From NCBI GenBank assembly GCA_045121595.1, contig JBGVGI010000054.1, forward strand, positions 62,001 through 126,000: DNA of 64,000 nt, written 5' to 3'. The position numbers were made by a program, and so were the translations under genes. Origin of the DNA: Fumia sp045121595. Lineage in GTDB: Bacteria > Bacillota > Clostridia > Oscillospirales > Ruminococcaceae. Below are positions 16,469-25,725 of this stretch, in pieces. Position 1 is the first letter of the stretch. Every line of letters begins with the position of its first letter. The notes under the pieces are model-generated. The model saw nothing but the letters and a program-made list of their open reading frames with translations, was not told the origin of the DNA and made no database searches.

Positions 16469-18037
16469 ATGAACAATATCGGCAGTATAGTTCTCTGCTG
16501 CTGTGTAACTTTTGTGGTTACTGCAATCATAGTTGGTCTTATTTTCTTTAAAATAGGAATTGCATACAGAAAAAAAGTTGCTGAAAACGAAATCGGCAAT
16601 GCCGAAGAACAGGCACTTAAGATCATAAACGATGCACATAAAAATGCAAAAGCTAAAGAGAAAGAAATTTTAATCGAAGCCAAGGAAGAAATCCATAAGA
16701 TGCGCGCCGAGGCTGATAAAGATATTAAAGAAAGGCGCACTGAGGTGACCCGTCAGGAGAGAAGAATTCAGCAGAAGGAAGAATCTCTTGACCGCAAAAT
16801 TGAAAACTTAGAGAAAAAAGAAGAAGCAATCCAGCAAAAACAGCAGGTTGTTGATGAACAGCTTATTGAAGCAGAAAAAATCAAAAAAAATCAGATAGAT
16901 CAGTTGGAACGTATTTCAGGCCTTACCGCTTCTCAGGCTAAGGATCAGCTCCTTGAAGCACTCGAAAGTGAATTGGCACATGAAAAAGCACTTAAAATTT
17001 CAAACTACGAGCAACAGTTGAAAGACGAAGCAGAAGAAAAAGCAAGAGATTTGCTCTCACTCGCTATTTCAAAATGTTCCGCAGACCACGTGAGTGAAGC
17101 AACGGTTTCCGTTGTAAACTTGCCCAACGACGAGATGAAAGGCCGTGTAATCGGCAGAGAAGGCCGTAACATCAGAACTCTTGAAACTCTCACGGGCGTT
17201 GACCTTATTATCGACGACACCCCCGAAGCAATCACTCTTTCCTGCTTCGACCCCGTAAGAAGAGAAATTGCAAGACTTTCTTTGGAAAAACTTATTTCCG
17301 ACGGAAGAATTCATCCTGCAAGAATTGAAGAAACTTACGAAAAAGCTAAACGTGAAGTTGAACAGAAGATTAAAGCTGAAGGCGAACGTGCTATGATGGA
17401 GACCAACGTTCACGGTTTGCACCACGAACTTGTAAAACTCCTCGGCCGTTTGAGATACAGAACTTCATACGGACAGAACGTACTCGACCATTCTATCGAG
17501 GTTGCACATTTGGCTGGTATTATGGCGGCAGAACTCGGTGTTGACGTTACAATGGCAAAACGCGCAGGTTTGCTCCACGATATCGGTAAGGCATTAAACC
17601 ACGAAATCGAAGGTTCTCACGTTCAGATCGGTGTTGACGTTTGCCGTAAGTATAAAGAAAATCAGCAGGTTATCCATGCTGTTGAAGCACATCACGGTGA
17701 CGTTGAAACCAAGACTGTTATTGCAGCTTTGGTACAGGCGGCAGACGCAGTTTCCGCTGCTCGTCCCGGTGCAAGAAGAGAAAATCTTGAAAGCTATATC
17801 AAACGTCTGGAAAAACTCGAAGAAATTGCAAGTTCCTTTGACGGCGTTGAAAAATGCTTCGCTATCCAGGCAGGTCGTGAAATCAGAATCATTGTCAGAC
17901 CCGAAGTTATCAAGGATGACGATATGGTGCTTATCGCACGTGATATTGCAAACAAGGTTGAAAATGAGCTCGAATACCCCGGACAGATTAAGATTAACCT
18001 CTTGAGGGAAAGCAGAGCGATTGATTTTGCTAAGTAA
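16469..18037 (+). CDS. rny: Ribonuclease Y
   Basis: 522 residues. An N-terminal membrane anchor (about 8-28) is followed by a long charged coiled coil (about 30-170, RTEVTRQERRIQQKEE), a KH domain (GRVIGREGRNIRTLE) and an HD phosphohydrolase domain (LDHSIEVAHLAG, LLHDIGKAL). RNase Y is the membrane-bound endonuclease that starts mRNA decay in Firmicutes. The start at 16469 is preferred because the ATG at 16457 directly abuts AGGAGG and cannot use it, while 16469 has a 12-nt spacing. Confidence 0.96.
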   Translation: MNNIGSIVLCCCVTFVVTAIIVGLIFFKIGIAYRKKVAENEIGNAEEQALKIINDAHKNAKAKEKEILIEAKEEIHKMRAEADKDIKERRTEVTRQERRIQQKEESLDRKIENLEKKEEAIQQKQQVVDEQLIEAEKIKKNQIDQLERISGLTASQAKDQLLEALESELAHEKALKISNYEQQLKDEAEEKARDLLSLAISKCSADHVSEATVSVVNLPNDEMKGRVIGREGRNIRTLETLTGVDLIIDDTPEAITLSCFDPVRREIARLSLEKLISDGRIHPARIEETYEKAKREVEQKIKAEGERAMMETNVHGLHHELVKLLGRLRYRTSYGQNVLDHSIEVAHLAGIMAAELGVDVTMAKRAGLLHDIGKALNHEIEGSHVQIGVDVCRKYKENQQVIHAVEAHHGDVETKTVIAALVQAADAVSAARPGARRENLESYIKRLEKLEEIASSFDGVEKCFAIQAGREIRIIVRPEVIKDDDMVLIARDIANKVENELEYPGQIKINLLRESRAIDFAK

Positions 18038-18042
18038 AAAAG

Positions 18043-18068
18043 AGGGCAGAGGAAACTCTGCCCTTTTT
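18043..18068 (+). terminator. Terminator after rny
   Basis: Perfect stem AGGGCAGAG / CTCTGCCCT with a GAAA tetraloop and TTTT. Confidence 0.9.
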
Positions 18069-18082
18069 GTGTAGGTGATATT

Positions 18083-19609
18083 ATGTATACTAAACTTACG
18101 AGTGCAGGACTTTTTGGAATGAACGCATATCTTGTCGACGTTGAAATTGATATGATGCGCGGAATGCCGACTTTTGATATAGTAGGTCTTCCTGACCTTG
18201 CGGTAAAAGAGAGTAAAGACAGAGTAAAAGCTGCTATGAAAAACTGCGGTTATGAAGTGCCCGTTAAAAAGATTACGGTAAACTTAGCTCCTGCGGACCT
18301 TAAAAAAGCAGGACCTTTATATGATTTGCCAATTTTCTTAGCGCTTTTAGCTGTAAGCGGACAGACCAGAGCCGATTTTACCGATAGTCTTTTCGTAGGA
18401 GAGGTTGCCCTTGACGGTACGGTTAGAAAAGTTCAGGGTATTCTTCCAATGGTAATGGAAGCAAAAGAAAAAGGATTAAAAAGAGCTTTCGTGCCTGCCG
18501 AAAACGCACTTGAAGGAAGTGTCGTAAGAGGAATAGACGTCTATCCCGTAACCCGTGTTCAGGACGTTGTGGATTTCCTTGAGGGTGTACGTCCGCTTTC
18601 ACCTACGGTTCCTGTTGAATTTGAACCCTCTTCCGTTGTTTCGGATGCGGATATGGAAGACGTAATGGGACAGCCTTTTGCAAAAAGAGCACTTGAAATT
18701 GCCGCGGCGGGTGGACATAACGCTTTGCTTATCGGTCCTCCCGGTGCAGGTAAAAGTATGCTTGCCAAAAGAATCCCGTCAATTTTGCCTGATATGACCT
18801 TTGATGAAGCTATCGAAACCACGAAAATTCATTCGATAGCGGGGATTTTATCCGATGAATCCCTTATTACCAAAAGACCTTTCAGAGCACCGCACCATAC
18901 CGTTTCTCCTGCGGGACTTTCGGGCGGTGGAACTATTCCGAGACCAGGTGAAATTTCTTTAGCGCACAACGGAGTTTTATTTTTAGATGAATTGCCTGAG
19001 TTTTCGCGTTCTGCAATGGAAATTTTAAGACAGCCTATCGAAGAAGGTGTCGTTACTATTTCCCGTGCAAGCGGAACTCTTTCGTATCCCTGCGATATGA
19101 TGGTGATTGCTGCAATGAATCCTTGCCCTTGCGGATATTTCGGACATCCTACGAGAGAATGCTCCTGCAGTATTAATAAAGTAGTAAATTATCTTAACAA
19201 GGTAAGCGGTCCGCTTCTTGACAGACTTGATTTGCATATTGAGGTGGCACCTGTAGATTTCAAACATCTTTCAAGCGGTCAGAAAACTGAGTCATCTGCA
19301 GCTATTAAAGAAAGAGTCAATATGGCGAGAAAAATTCAGACAGAAAGATATAAAGGTACTAACATCCGTTGCAACGCAGGTCTTACGCCACATCTTCTGC
19401 GTGAATATTGCAAGGTGAGTGAGCAGGGAATGAAGGCGCTCAAAAACGCTTTTGAAAAAATGGGAATGAGTGCAAGGGGCTATGACCGTATATTAAAGGT
19501 AGCAAGAACTATTGCCGACCTTGACCGAAGTGAGAATATAGAGCTTTCTCATATTTCCGAAGCGTTGCAGTACAGAAGTCTTGACAGAAAATACTGGTAT
19601 TATGAATAA
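18083..19609 (+). CDS. yifB: YifB/ComM family Mg-chelatase-like AAA+ ATPase
   Basis: 508 residues. An N-terminal Lon-protease-like fold (about 1-165, with GMPTFDIVGLPDLAVKESKDR) is followed by the AAA+ core: Walker A GPPGAGKS near 219 and Walker B LFLDELPEF near 295. A Cys-rich insert CPCGYFGHPTRECSCS follows. ComM of this family is a branch-migration helicase used in natural transformation. With comEC about 5 kb upstream this fits a DNA-uptake role, although the family is also present in many non-transformable Clostridia. A shared bidirectional terminator follows. Confidence 0.92.
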   Translation: MYTKLTSAGLFGMNAYLVDVEIDMMRGMPTFDIVGLPDLAVKESKDRVKAAMKNCGYEVPVKKITVNLAPADLKKAGPLYDLPIFLALLAVSGQTRADFTDSLFVGEVALDGTVRKVQGILPMVMEAKEKGLKRAFVPAENALEGSVVRGIDVYPVTRVQDVVDFLEGVRPLSPTVPVEFEPSSVVSDADMEDVMGQPFAKRALEIAAAGGHNALLIGPPGAGKSMLAKRIPSILPDMTFDEAIETTKIHSIAGILSDESLITKRPFRAPHHTVSPAGLSGGGTIPRPGEISLAHNGVLFLDELPEFSRSAMEILRQPIEEGVVTISRASGTLSYPCDMMVIAAMNPCPCGYFGHPTRECSCSINKVVNYLNKVSGPLLDRLDLHIEVAPVDFKHLSSGQKTESSAAIKERVNMARKIQTERYKGTNIRCNAGLTPHLLREYCKVSEQGMKALKNAFEKMGMSARGYDRILKVARTIADLDRSENIELSHISEALQYRSLDRKYWYYE

Positions 19610-19612
19610 ACA

Positions 19613-19642
19613 AAACCCGCAAGGATTTTTCCTTGCGGGTTT
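19613..19642. terminator. Bidirectional terminator between yifB and a convergent gene
   Basis: Stem AAACCCGCAAGGA / TCCTTGCGGGTTT with loop TTTT, flanked by A and T runs on both sides. Confidence 0.88.
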
Positions 19643-19645
19643 ATT

Positions 19646-19927
19646 TTACTTATTTACACGGTCAAGCCAGATAGTTGCAATATCAAGTGCTTCGTAAAGA
19701 CCCTGTTTTTCAGCTTTCTTTAAAATAAGCTTATCCGGGGGGAGTGTTAAGTCGGTACTCATCATCTGTAAAGAAACTTTACCTGAAACTTTAAGGTCTT
19801 TGAAATCTTCATCGGAATGAATCTGCATCATTACAACGTAAGGCTCGTTCATATCACCATAATAAATAGTTTTGCCGTTTCTTACAAGCGGACGGCCTTT
19901 ATATGAAAAGAAATCATTATTTGCCAT
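19646..19927 (-). CDS. Conserved-looking small protein of unknown function
   Basis: 93 residues, no signal peptide or membrane segment. It begins MANNDFFSYKGRPLVRNG and has the look of a small beta-rich domain ending in a helix (LYEALDIATIWLDRVNK). A good TAGGAGGAT site lies before the ATG and it ends at a shared terminator, so it is very likely a real gene. I do not recognise a family and see no functional hint from neighbours. Confidence 0.7.
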   Translation of the reverse strand: MANNDFFSYKGRPLVRNGKTIYYGDMNEPYVVMMQIHSDEDFKDLKVSGKVSLQMMSTDLTLPPDKLILKKAEKQGLYEALDIATIWLDRVNK

Positions 19928-20027
19928 TTTTAAATCCTCCTACATAGTTACTATATAATATGTTACCATAAAAAAGGTAAAGTGTAAAGCCAAAAAATAA
20001 AAAATTAAAAAAATTCAAATATTTTAC

Positions 20028-20056
20028 TTGACAAGTGACAAAATATAATGTATAAT
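20028..20056 (+). promoter_or_regulatory. Consensus promoter of the tRNA pair
   Basis: TTGACA, 17-nt spacer, TATAAT: a full consensus match, as expected for stable RNA genes. tRNA-Asp begins 17 nt downstream of the -10 box. Confidence 0.88.
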
Positions 20057-20073
20057 TTCCCTTACCGACAAAT

Positions 20074-20150
20074 GGCCCGCTAGCTCAGTTGGTTAGAGCG
20101 CTAGCCTGTCACGCTAGAGGTCGTGGGTTCGAGCCCCATGCGGGTCGCCA
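20074..20150 (+). tRNA. tRNA-Asp (anticodon GTC)
   Basis: 77 nt with encoded CCA. Acceptor arms GGCCCGC / GCGGGTC, D-arm GCTCAGTTGGTTAGAGC, anticodon loop CTGTCAC, T-arm GTGGGTTCGAGCCCCAT. All arms pair. Confidence 0.96.
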
Positions 20151-20158
20151 TTTAATTT

Positions 20159-20234
20159 GCGGATTTAGCTCATCTGGTAGAGCGCCACCTTGCCAAGGTG
20201 GAGGTAGCGAGTTCGAGCCTCGTAATCCGCTCCA
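20159..20234 (+). tRNA. tRNA-Gly (anticodon GCC)
   Basis: 76 nt with encoded CCA. Acceptor arms GCGGATT / AATCCGC, D-arm GCTCATCTGGTAGAGC, anticodon loop TTGCCAA, T-arm GCGAGTTCGAGCCTCGT. It follows tRNA-Asp after 8 nt in the same transcript. Confidence 0.96.
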
Positions 20235-20287
20235 TTAATCCTATTCAAACGCCCAGAAATAGGTTATACTTGAGGGGAATCCCTTAC

Positions 20288-20320
20288 ACCGCAAGTTTTT
20301 GATAAACTTGCGGTTTTTTC
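20288..20320 (+). terminator. Terminator after the tRNA genes
   Basis: Stem ACCGCAAGTTT / AAACTTGCGGT with a short loop, followed by TTTTTTCTTTTT. Confidence 0.85.
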
Positions 20321-20448
20321 TTTTTAACATTTTCTTTCATTATATATAAAACTCACAATTTTGTTCAAACGAAAACAAAAAAATCAAAAAAATATTTTCC
20401 TCATATAAAAAATTTTTCAAAAAAATAAAAAATTTTTTCAAAAAACTC

Positions 20449-20477
20449 TTTACAAATGAAAATCATTGTGCTATACT
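20449..20477 (+). promoter_or_regulatory. Distal promoter candidate upstream of the first surface-protein gene
   Basis: TTTACA, 17-nt spacer, TATACT with TG one base upstream (extended -10). It has the same form as the two promoters at 20672 and 23250. The roughly 190 nt between it and the next promoter hold no open frame I can support, only an 8-bp hairpin near 20551-20572. Confidence 0.5.
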
Positions 20478-20671
20478 ACAACTGCCGACAAAGTGCCGTG
20501 CCGTGGGCATTCAGGGGCATTTGAGCATAATGAAAATCAGGTGCAAAAATATATAGTGTTCAAAAAAACGCTATCTGTTGCATCGAATTTTAAATTTTGT
20601 GAAATGCCACTACAAAAGTTGTTGGTTTGAACAAATTTTGCGGTTATTTCGCTTTTTTTGTGAAAAACCCC

Positions 20672-20700
20672 TTTACAACTTTGTATACATTTGCTATAAT
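20672..20700 (+). promoter_or_regulatory. Promoter of the first surface-protein gene
   Basis: TTTACA, 17-nt spacer, TATAAT with upstream TG. It is followed by ACTTAGTATCCGG, a block repeated after the promoter of the paralogue (ACTTAGTATCTGG at 23288). The mRNA leader is about 165 nt. Confidence 0.75.
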
Positions 20701-20873
20701 CGGTACAGTACTTAGTATCCGGGAAATTATTCACCGACAAAATTACCCCAACAATTTTGAAAGCGGATAACTTTTTGGAGAAAAGTCGTCATAGAAACCG
20801 TGGATTTATGTTTAACAATTTAAACTTAATACCTCGGGCGTTTGACAAAAAAATATTTTGGAGGATGAAACAC

Positions 20874-23135
20874 ATGAAAAAACTTATGGCATTGCTCTTG
20901 GCAGCAACAACAGCAATCTCTATGTTTGCTGGTTCTGTGTCTGCAATCGACTTCGAAAACGAAGCTGCTTTCACAGGCGCTTACATTCCTGCTAAAGTTG
21001 AATTTAGCACTGGAACAATCACAGTAACTCAGGATTACTTGGACAAAGATGGTAACGTTTTGACAAGCACAGCTACAATCAAAGGTGGCGTTGACTTCGT
21101 TGCTTTCGTTGAACACATTGAACTCGGCGAACCCTACGGTGCTCCCGAAGACTACAGCACATACGTTGCTTTGAACCCCGGTCTTATGACTGACAAATAC
21201 GGCAAAATCTACATGTATGACTACCTCGAAGATCCCTCTGGCGAAACAGAAAGAGAACAGCAGAAAGATCTCGACAAATTTGCTGATGCAGTTGCTGAAA
21301 TCTTGAGCACTCCTTCTATCGACAAAGGCAAACTCGACGGTGAAGACATCGACGATTTCGCTAAATTGTGGAAAGAAGCTTACTCTACAACACCTTCCAC
21401 ACAGGACACAGCAGTTCGTTACGATGCTGAAACACAGCTCCGTGCAAACAGAAAAGCTGTTAGCAAGATCGCAACTAACGGTGTTCTCAAAGATGGTATC
21501 TACGATGACGGCGATGTAAAAGATTACAACGCAAAAGCATTGTTCAAAGCTATCTACGATGCTGATGCTAAGAAAGATACTACATCTTACATCGTATACT
21601 TGAACGCTGAATACGAAAGAGTTATCACAGAAATCTCTTACGCAGATCAGACAACAATCATGGACACTTACTACGACAAACTTGACAAAGTTACAAGCTA
21701 CGTAGAAGATGACTTTACAGCTGCTGGCTGGAGAGAAGTTCAGGAATACTTGGAAGAAGCTGAAGAACTCGCTGCTGAAGCTAACTCCGTATATGACTGG
21801 CAGGATGCTATCGGCGCTCTCGACAACGCTATCGCTGTAAGAGGCAAAGCTGTTGATTACACAGACTTGCAGGATGCTTTGGCTGACTTGTTCGTAGGCG
21901 ACGGTAAAGCTTCCGACATCAAACCCACATTGACAACATTGACAATCGATGGCGAAACTGTAACAGTTGGCGTTTACGCTGGTGACGTTGCTAAATACGT
22001 TTACCTCGCAAAAGACTTCACAGTAAGAAACAGCCTCTCTCAGGAATGGGTTGACTTCGCTGGTGAATACGATGGATACACAGATGCTAAAAAGACAGAA
22101 AAATCTGCATTTACAGAAGCTTACGGCCTCTGGAGATCCGCTAGATCTTCTGCTACATCCGTAAAACAGTCTGAAATCGACGAAGCTTTGGAAGAATTGC
22201 TCGCTGCAGTTGACGCTTTGGTTTCCAACGCTGACGACGTTGATGAATGGCTCCTCGTTAAATTGCAGGCTGCAGTTGACGCTGCTAAAGCTTTGAACGA
22301 AGCAGACTTCAACACAACAACACGTAAATGGGAAAAATTCCAGGAAGATGTAGCTGACGCTGAAGAAGTATTGGCTAAATCCAAACCTTCCGTTGCTGAA
22401 GTTATCAGAGTAACAAACAAATTGGCTGAGAGCGAAGGCACAGGTTCTTACTACGACATCAAAGCTACAGCTAAGAAAGTTTCTTCCGCAAACGAAAAAG
22501 AACTCAAAGAACTCATCAGAACTGCTGACAGACTTATGTCCAACATCTCCACTCAGACAGGTGCTCAGGTAGCTGCTTTGAGAGAAGCTGTAGAAGACGC
22601 TGATGAAGTATATACTTTGATTAATGCTCCTCAGGCTTGGAAGAAAGCTACTATCTCTGAAGTTGACGCTGCTCTCGCTGACTTGCAGGCTGCTATCGAC
22701 AACTTCAACAATCCTCAGGGTTGGTACAAAGAAGATGGCAAATGGTACTACGGCGTAGGTGCTGAAGTATACGGAGACAATTGGTTCCAGATTGGTGAAA
22801 CATGGTACATGTTCAACGCTGACGGTTCCTTGAAACAGTCTGAATGGTTCCAGGTTGAAGGCAAATGGTACTGGGCTAACGAAAACGGCGGCTTGGCAGT
22901 AGGCTTCGCTAAAGTTGACGGCAAATGGTACTTCTTCGATCAGGGTAACGCTATGAAGACAGGCTGGGTAAAAGTTGACAACAACTGGTACTACTTCGCT
23001 GCTTCCGGCGCTATGGTAACAGGTTGGAACTGGATCGGTGGCTCTTGCTACTACTTCTACAACAACGGTGCTATGGCTGCTAACACAACAATCGGCGGTT
23101 ACACAGTAGACGCTAACGGTGCTTGGGTTAAATAA
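20874..23135 (+). CDS. Secreted choline-binding-type surface protein, paralogue A
   Basis: 753 residues. Signal peptide: KK, hydrophobic core and a VSA-type cleavage site within the first 25 residues. The body (about 25-610) is mostly helical and holds FIVAR-like three-helix segments near 261-321, 458-510 and 542-612 (DAAKALNEADF, KWEKFQ). The C terminus (about 616-753) has six to seven choline-binding/CW_binding_1 repeats (DGKWYYF, NAMKTGWVK), which hold proteins to choline on teichoic acids. The start at 20874 has GGAGG 9 nt upstream and the same context as the paralogue; earlier ATGs lack a site. Codon use favours TTG, CTC, GCT and ACA, unlike the CTT-rich neighbours, suggesting very high expression. 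Ligand and role are unknown. Confidence 0.85.
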   Translation: MKKLMALLLAATTAISMFAGSVSAIDFENEAAFTGAYIPAKVEFSTGTITVTQDYLDKDGNVLTSTATIKGGVDFVAFVEHIELGEPYGAPEDYSTYVALNPGLMTDKYGKIYMYDYLEDPSGETEREQQKDLDKFADAVAEILSTPSIDKGKLDGEDIDDFAKLWKEAYSTTPSTQDTAVRYDAETQLRANRKAVSKIATNGVLKDGIYDDGDVKDYNAKALFKAIYDADAKKDTTSYIVYLNAEYERVITEISYADQTTIMDTYYDKLDKVTSYVEDDFTAAGWREVQEYLEEAEELAAEANSVYDWQDAIGALDNAIAVRGKAVDYTDLQDALADLFVGDGKASDIKPTLTTLTIDGETVTVGVYAGDVAKYVYLAKDFTVRNSLSQEWVDFAGEYDGYTDAKKTEKSAFTEAYGLWRSARSSATSVKQSEIDEALEELLAAVDALVSNADDVDEWLLVKLQAAVDAAKALNEADFNTTTRKWEKFQEDVADAEEVLAKSKPSVAEVIRVTNKLAESEGTGSYYDIKATAKKVSSANEKELKELIRTADRLMSNISTQTGAQVAALREAVEDADEVYTLINAPQAWKKATISEVDAALADLQAAIDNFNNPQGWYKEDGKWYYGVGAEVYGDNWFQIGETWYMFNADGSLKQSEWFQVEGKWYWANENGGLAVGFAKVDGKWYFFDQGNAMKTGWVKVDNNWYYFAASGAMVTGWNWIGGSCYYFYNNGAMAANTTIGGYTVDANGAWVK

Positions 23136-23151
23136 TTAATCTTAAGTTAAT

Positions 23152-23187
23152 AAAAAGGGACTTCCTCGTGAAGTCCCTTTTTGTTTT
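23152..23187 (+). terminator. Terminator after surface protein A
   Basis: Stem AAAAAGGGACTTC / GAAGTCCCTTTTT with a 5-nt loop, followed by GTTTTTG. Confidence 0.88.
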
Positions 23188-23249
23188 TGCGTGGTAATTC
23201 TTTCTTTGCAAAATTCCTTAAAAATCCTTAATAAATTTTAAAAAAACTA

Positions 23250-23278
23250 TTTACAAAGCCGATTTTATTTGGTATAAT
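23250..23278 (+). promoter_or_regulatory. Promoter of the second surface-protein gene
   Basis: TTTACA, 17-nt spacer, TATAAT with TG one base upstream, the same form as the promoter at 20672. The leader of about 160 nt shares the blocks ACTTAGTATCTGG, CGGAGAAAGGT, GGGCGTTTG and GGATGAAAACAC with the first gene. Confidence 0.78.
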
Positions 23279-23444
23279 GTATTAAACACTTAGTATCTGG
23301 AAGTATGCATTTTTGCGGCTTGCCTCAACGGCCCTTAAATTGCTTGTTTTCGGAGAAAGGTAGGAATATCAAAACTTATGATATCCAGAATATGATATGG
23401 GTATCTAAGGGCGTTTGTTCAAAAAACTGAAAGGATGAAAACAC

Positions 23445-25637
23445 ATGAAAAAACTTTTTGCGTTGCTTTTAGCTGCAACAACAGCAATCTCTATGTTTGC
23501 TGCTTCCGCTTCTGCTTTGTTCACTATTGATTCTTATGCAGAATCCGAAGCATACCTTCAGGCTTATGCTCCTGTAAAATTGAGACTTACAGAGCAGAAA
23601 ATCATCGTTACTCAGCCTCAGCACAAAACAGGTGCTGCTGACATCGTAACAGAAATCTCTGATGTTGATGGTTTGAAGGATTTTATTGAACACCTCGAAT
23701 TTGGTGCTCCCGACAAAACTCCCGTGATTTTCGAAGCTTTGAAAGAAACTACAGGTAACAACAACCTCAGATATGGTAAAATCTACATGTACGACTATGA
23801 GCTCAATCTTGACGCTTCCAAAGATAAATCCTATGCAAAAGCATTGGAAAAATTCGACGAAGTAATCAAAGATTTGTACTCTTCCAACCCCGAAACAACA
23901 GTTGCTGATTTCTACAATGCTTGGGAAGATGCATACCTTCTTCAGCCTGCAAAAGGTATCGAAAACGTTACCGAAGCTCGTGAAAAGGTTTACAACGCTG
24001 CTGTAAAATGCGGTCAGCAGGTTCATGCTTACATGAAATCCAACGACAATGCTAACGGTCAGGTTCCTAACCCCGCTTTGTTCGATCACGTTTCCTACGC
24101 TGAAATGAATATGCATTCTCTCATCGTTGACGTATACAACAAGTGCAGAAGCTCTTCTACACTTAACAGCTACACAACTTCTCAGATTCTTTACCTCGCT
24201 AACGAATGGGTAAGAGTTTTGGACGAAATCGAATACGTTGACCCCACTTCTCTTGAAGAACAGTACATTGACTTGTACGATACACTCTCTGGTTACAAGA
24301 GCTCTGACTACACATCCGATAACTGGGCAAAATTCCAGGATTACATCGATGAAGCTGAAGAAATTGCTTCCACAGCTGTTACAAGTGATGACTGGACAAA
24401 CGCTGTAAACGCACTTACAAATGCTAAAGGCGTAAAAGGTATTCCCGTTAAGTATACAGACTTGCAGAAAGCTTTGATGTCTGTATATGCTGACAGCGAA
24501 GGTAAATCCAAAATTGATTACGTTCAGAAAGAATACTCCGGTCTTGCTTCTGACTACTGTCTCTATGATGAAGCTGACTTCCGTGTAAGAGCTGACGGAA
24601 GCAAATACGTTTACTCCAACGAGTGGACAGAATTCGCTATCAACTACTACACAACAAACACAAATACTATCAAAGTTATCGATGAATATTCCGCTTACAC
24701 ATGGGTTTACAAACTCTGGGAAGACATCAAGAAGAGCAGCACTGCTGCAAAACAGAGTGAAGTTGACGAAGCTTTGGAAAGATTCAACAAAGCAGTTGAC
24801 CGTTTGACTCCTACACAGGGTTCCGTTGCTGAATGGCGTCTTGTAATGCTCCAGAACTACGTTGACAAAGCTAACGCACTCAACGAAGAAGATTTTGTTA
24901 CAACAAACAAAAAATGGGCAACACTTCAGGGTGCTATCTCTGATGCTGAAAATACTTTGAGAAAAACAAATCCTTCCGATGGTGAACTTACAAAAGTAAC
25001 AACACTTCTTGAAAAAGCTCTCAACGAAGTTCTCGTAAATGCAAAATCTGTTCCTTCTAACATGAAGAAAGAACTCAAAGAACTTATCGCTAAAGCTGAC
25101 AGACTTATTGCTAACGTAACAACTCAGTCCGGTGCTCAGGTTGTTGCTTTGAGAGATGCTGCTGAAGAAGGCGCAGAAGTATATGGCAATATCGATGACA
25201 CATATACAAACCCTGATAAAGCTACAATCTCTGAAGTAAAAGCTGCAATCGAAGCTTTGAACGAAGCTATTGCTGACTTCTCTACAACAAAAGGTTGGGT
25301 ACTCGAAGACGGCAAATGGTACTACGACGATTACGCTGACGGCTGGTACAAGATTGGCGAAACATGGTATATGTTCAACGCTGACGGTACTTTGAAAGTA
25401 AGCGAATGGTTCAAAGTTGACGGCAAATGGTACTGGTCCAACTCCAACGGTGGTATGGTAGTAGGCTGGGCTAAAGTTGACGGCAAATGGTACTTCTTCG
25501 ACCAGGGTAACGCTATGAAGACAGGTTGGGTTAAATCTAACGGTCTCTGGTACTACCTCACAGAATCCGGTGCTATGGCTACAAACACAACAATCGATGG
25601 CTACAAAATTGACGCTAACGGTGTTTGGGTAGCATAA
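23445..25637 (+). CDS. Secreted choline-binding-type surface protein, paralogue B
   Basis: 730 residues, clearly homologous to the preceding gene along its whole length: nearly the same signal peptide (MKKLFALLLAATTAISMFA), the shared block YGKIYMYDYE, FIVAR-like segments, and C-terminal choline-binding repeats from about residue 617. It has one or two fewer repeats than paralogue A. The mature regions between shared blocks differ strongly, so the duplication is old or the proteins diverge fast. Each gene has its own promoter and terminator, so they can be expressed separately. Probable location: outside the cell, bound to wall teichoic or lipoteichoic acid choline. Confidence 0.85.
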   Translation: MKKLFALLLAATTAISMFAASASALFTIDSYAESEAYLQAYAPVKLRLTEQKIIVTQPQHKTGAADIVTEISDVDGLKDFIEHLEFGAPDKTPVIFEALKETTGNNNLRYGKIYMYDYELNLDASKDKSYAKALEKFDEVIKDLYSSNPETTVADFYNAWEDAYLLQPAKGIENVTEAREKVYNAAVKCGQQVHAYMKSNDNANGQVPNPALFDHVSYAEMNMHSLIVDVYNKCRSSSTLNSYTTSQILYLANEWVRVLDEIEYVDPTSLEEQYIDLYDTLSGYKSSDYTSDNWAKFQDYIDEAEEIASTAVTSDDWTNAVNALTNAKGVKGIPVKYTDLQKALMSVYADSEGKSKIDYVQKEYSGLASDYCLYDEADFRVRADGSKYVYSNEWTEFAINYYTTNTNTIKVIDEYSAYTWVYKLWEDIKKSSTAAKQSEVDEALERFNKAVDRLTPTQGSVAEWRLVMLQNYVDKANALNEEDFVTTNKKWATLQGAISDAENTLRKTNPSDGELTKVTTLLEKALNEVLVNAKSVPSNMKKELKELIAKADRLIANVTTQSGAQVVALRDAAEEGAEVYGNIDDTYTNPDKATISEVKAAIEALNEAIADFSTTKGWVLEDGKWYYDDYADGWYKIGETWYMFNADGTLKVSEWFKVDGKWYWSNSNGGMVVGWAKVDGKWYFFDQGNAMKTGWVKSNGLWYYLTESGAMATNTTIDGYKIDANGVWVA

Positions 25638-25653
25638 TTACTGCTTGAATAAC

Positions 25654-25685
25654 AAATTCGAGTCGGGAAACCGACTCGAATTTTT
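25654..25685 (+). terminator. Terminator after surface protein B
   Basis: Stem AAATTCGAGTCGG / CCGACTCGAATTT with a GAAA loop, followed by TTCTTT. Confidence 0.9.
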
Positions 25686-25725
25686 CTTTATATTTTTATT
25701 CGTTTATTATAATGATTTGTCGGTT

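Noticed and set aside
20074..20320. tRNA genes as attachment site of a mobile element
   Set aside because: No second copy of a tRNA 3' end was found in the window and no integrase gene is present.
20757..20873. Longer N terminus for surface protein A
   Set aside because: Upstream ATGs lack ribosome binding sites, precede the signal peptide with charged sequence, and the paralogue starts at the position matching 20874.
23469..24116. Minus-strand frame of 215 codons inside surface protein B
   Set aside because: Antisense to a gene with signal peptide, repeats, promoter and terminator; no start signals of its own.
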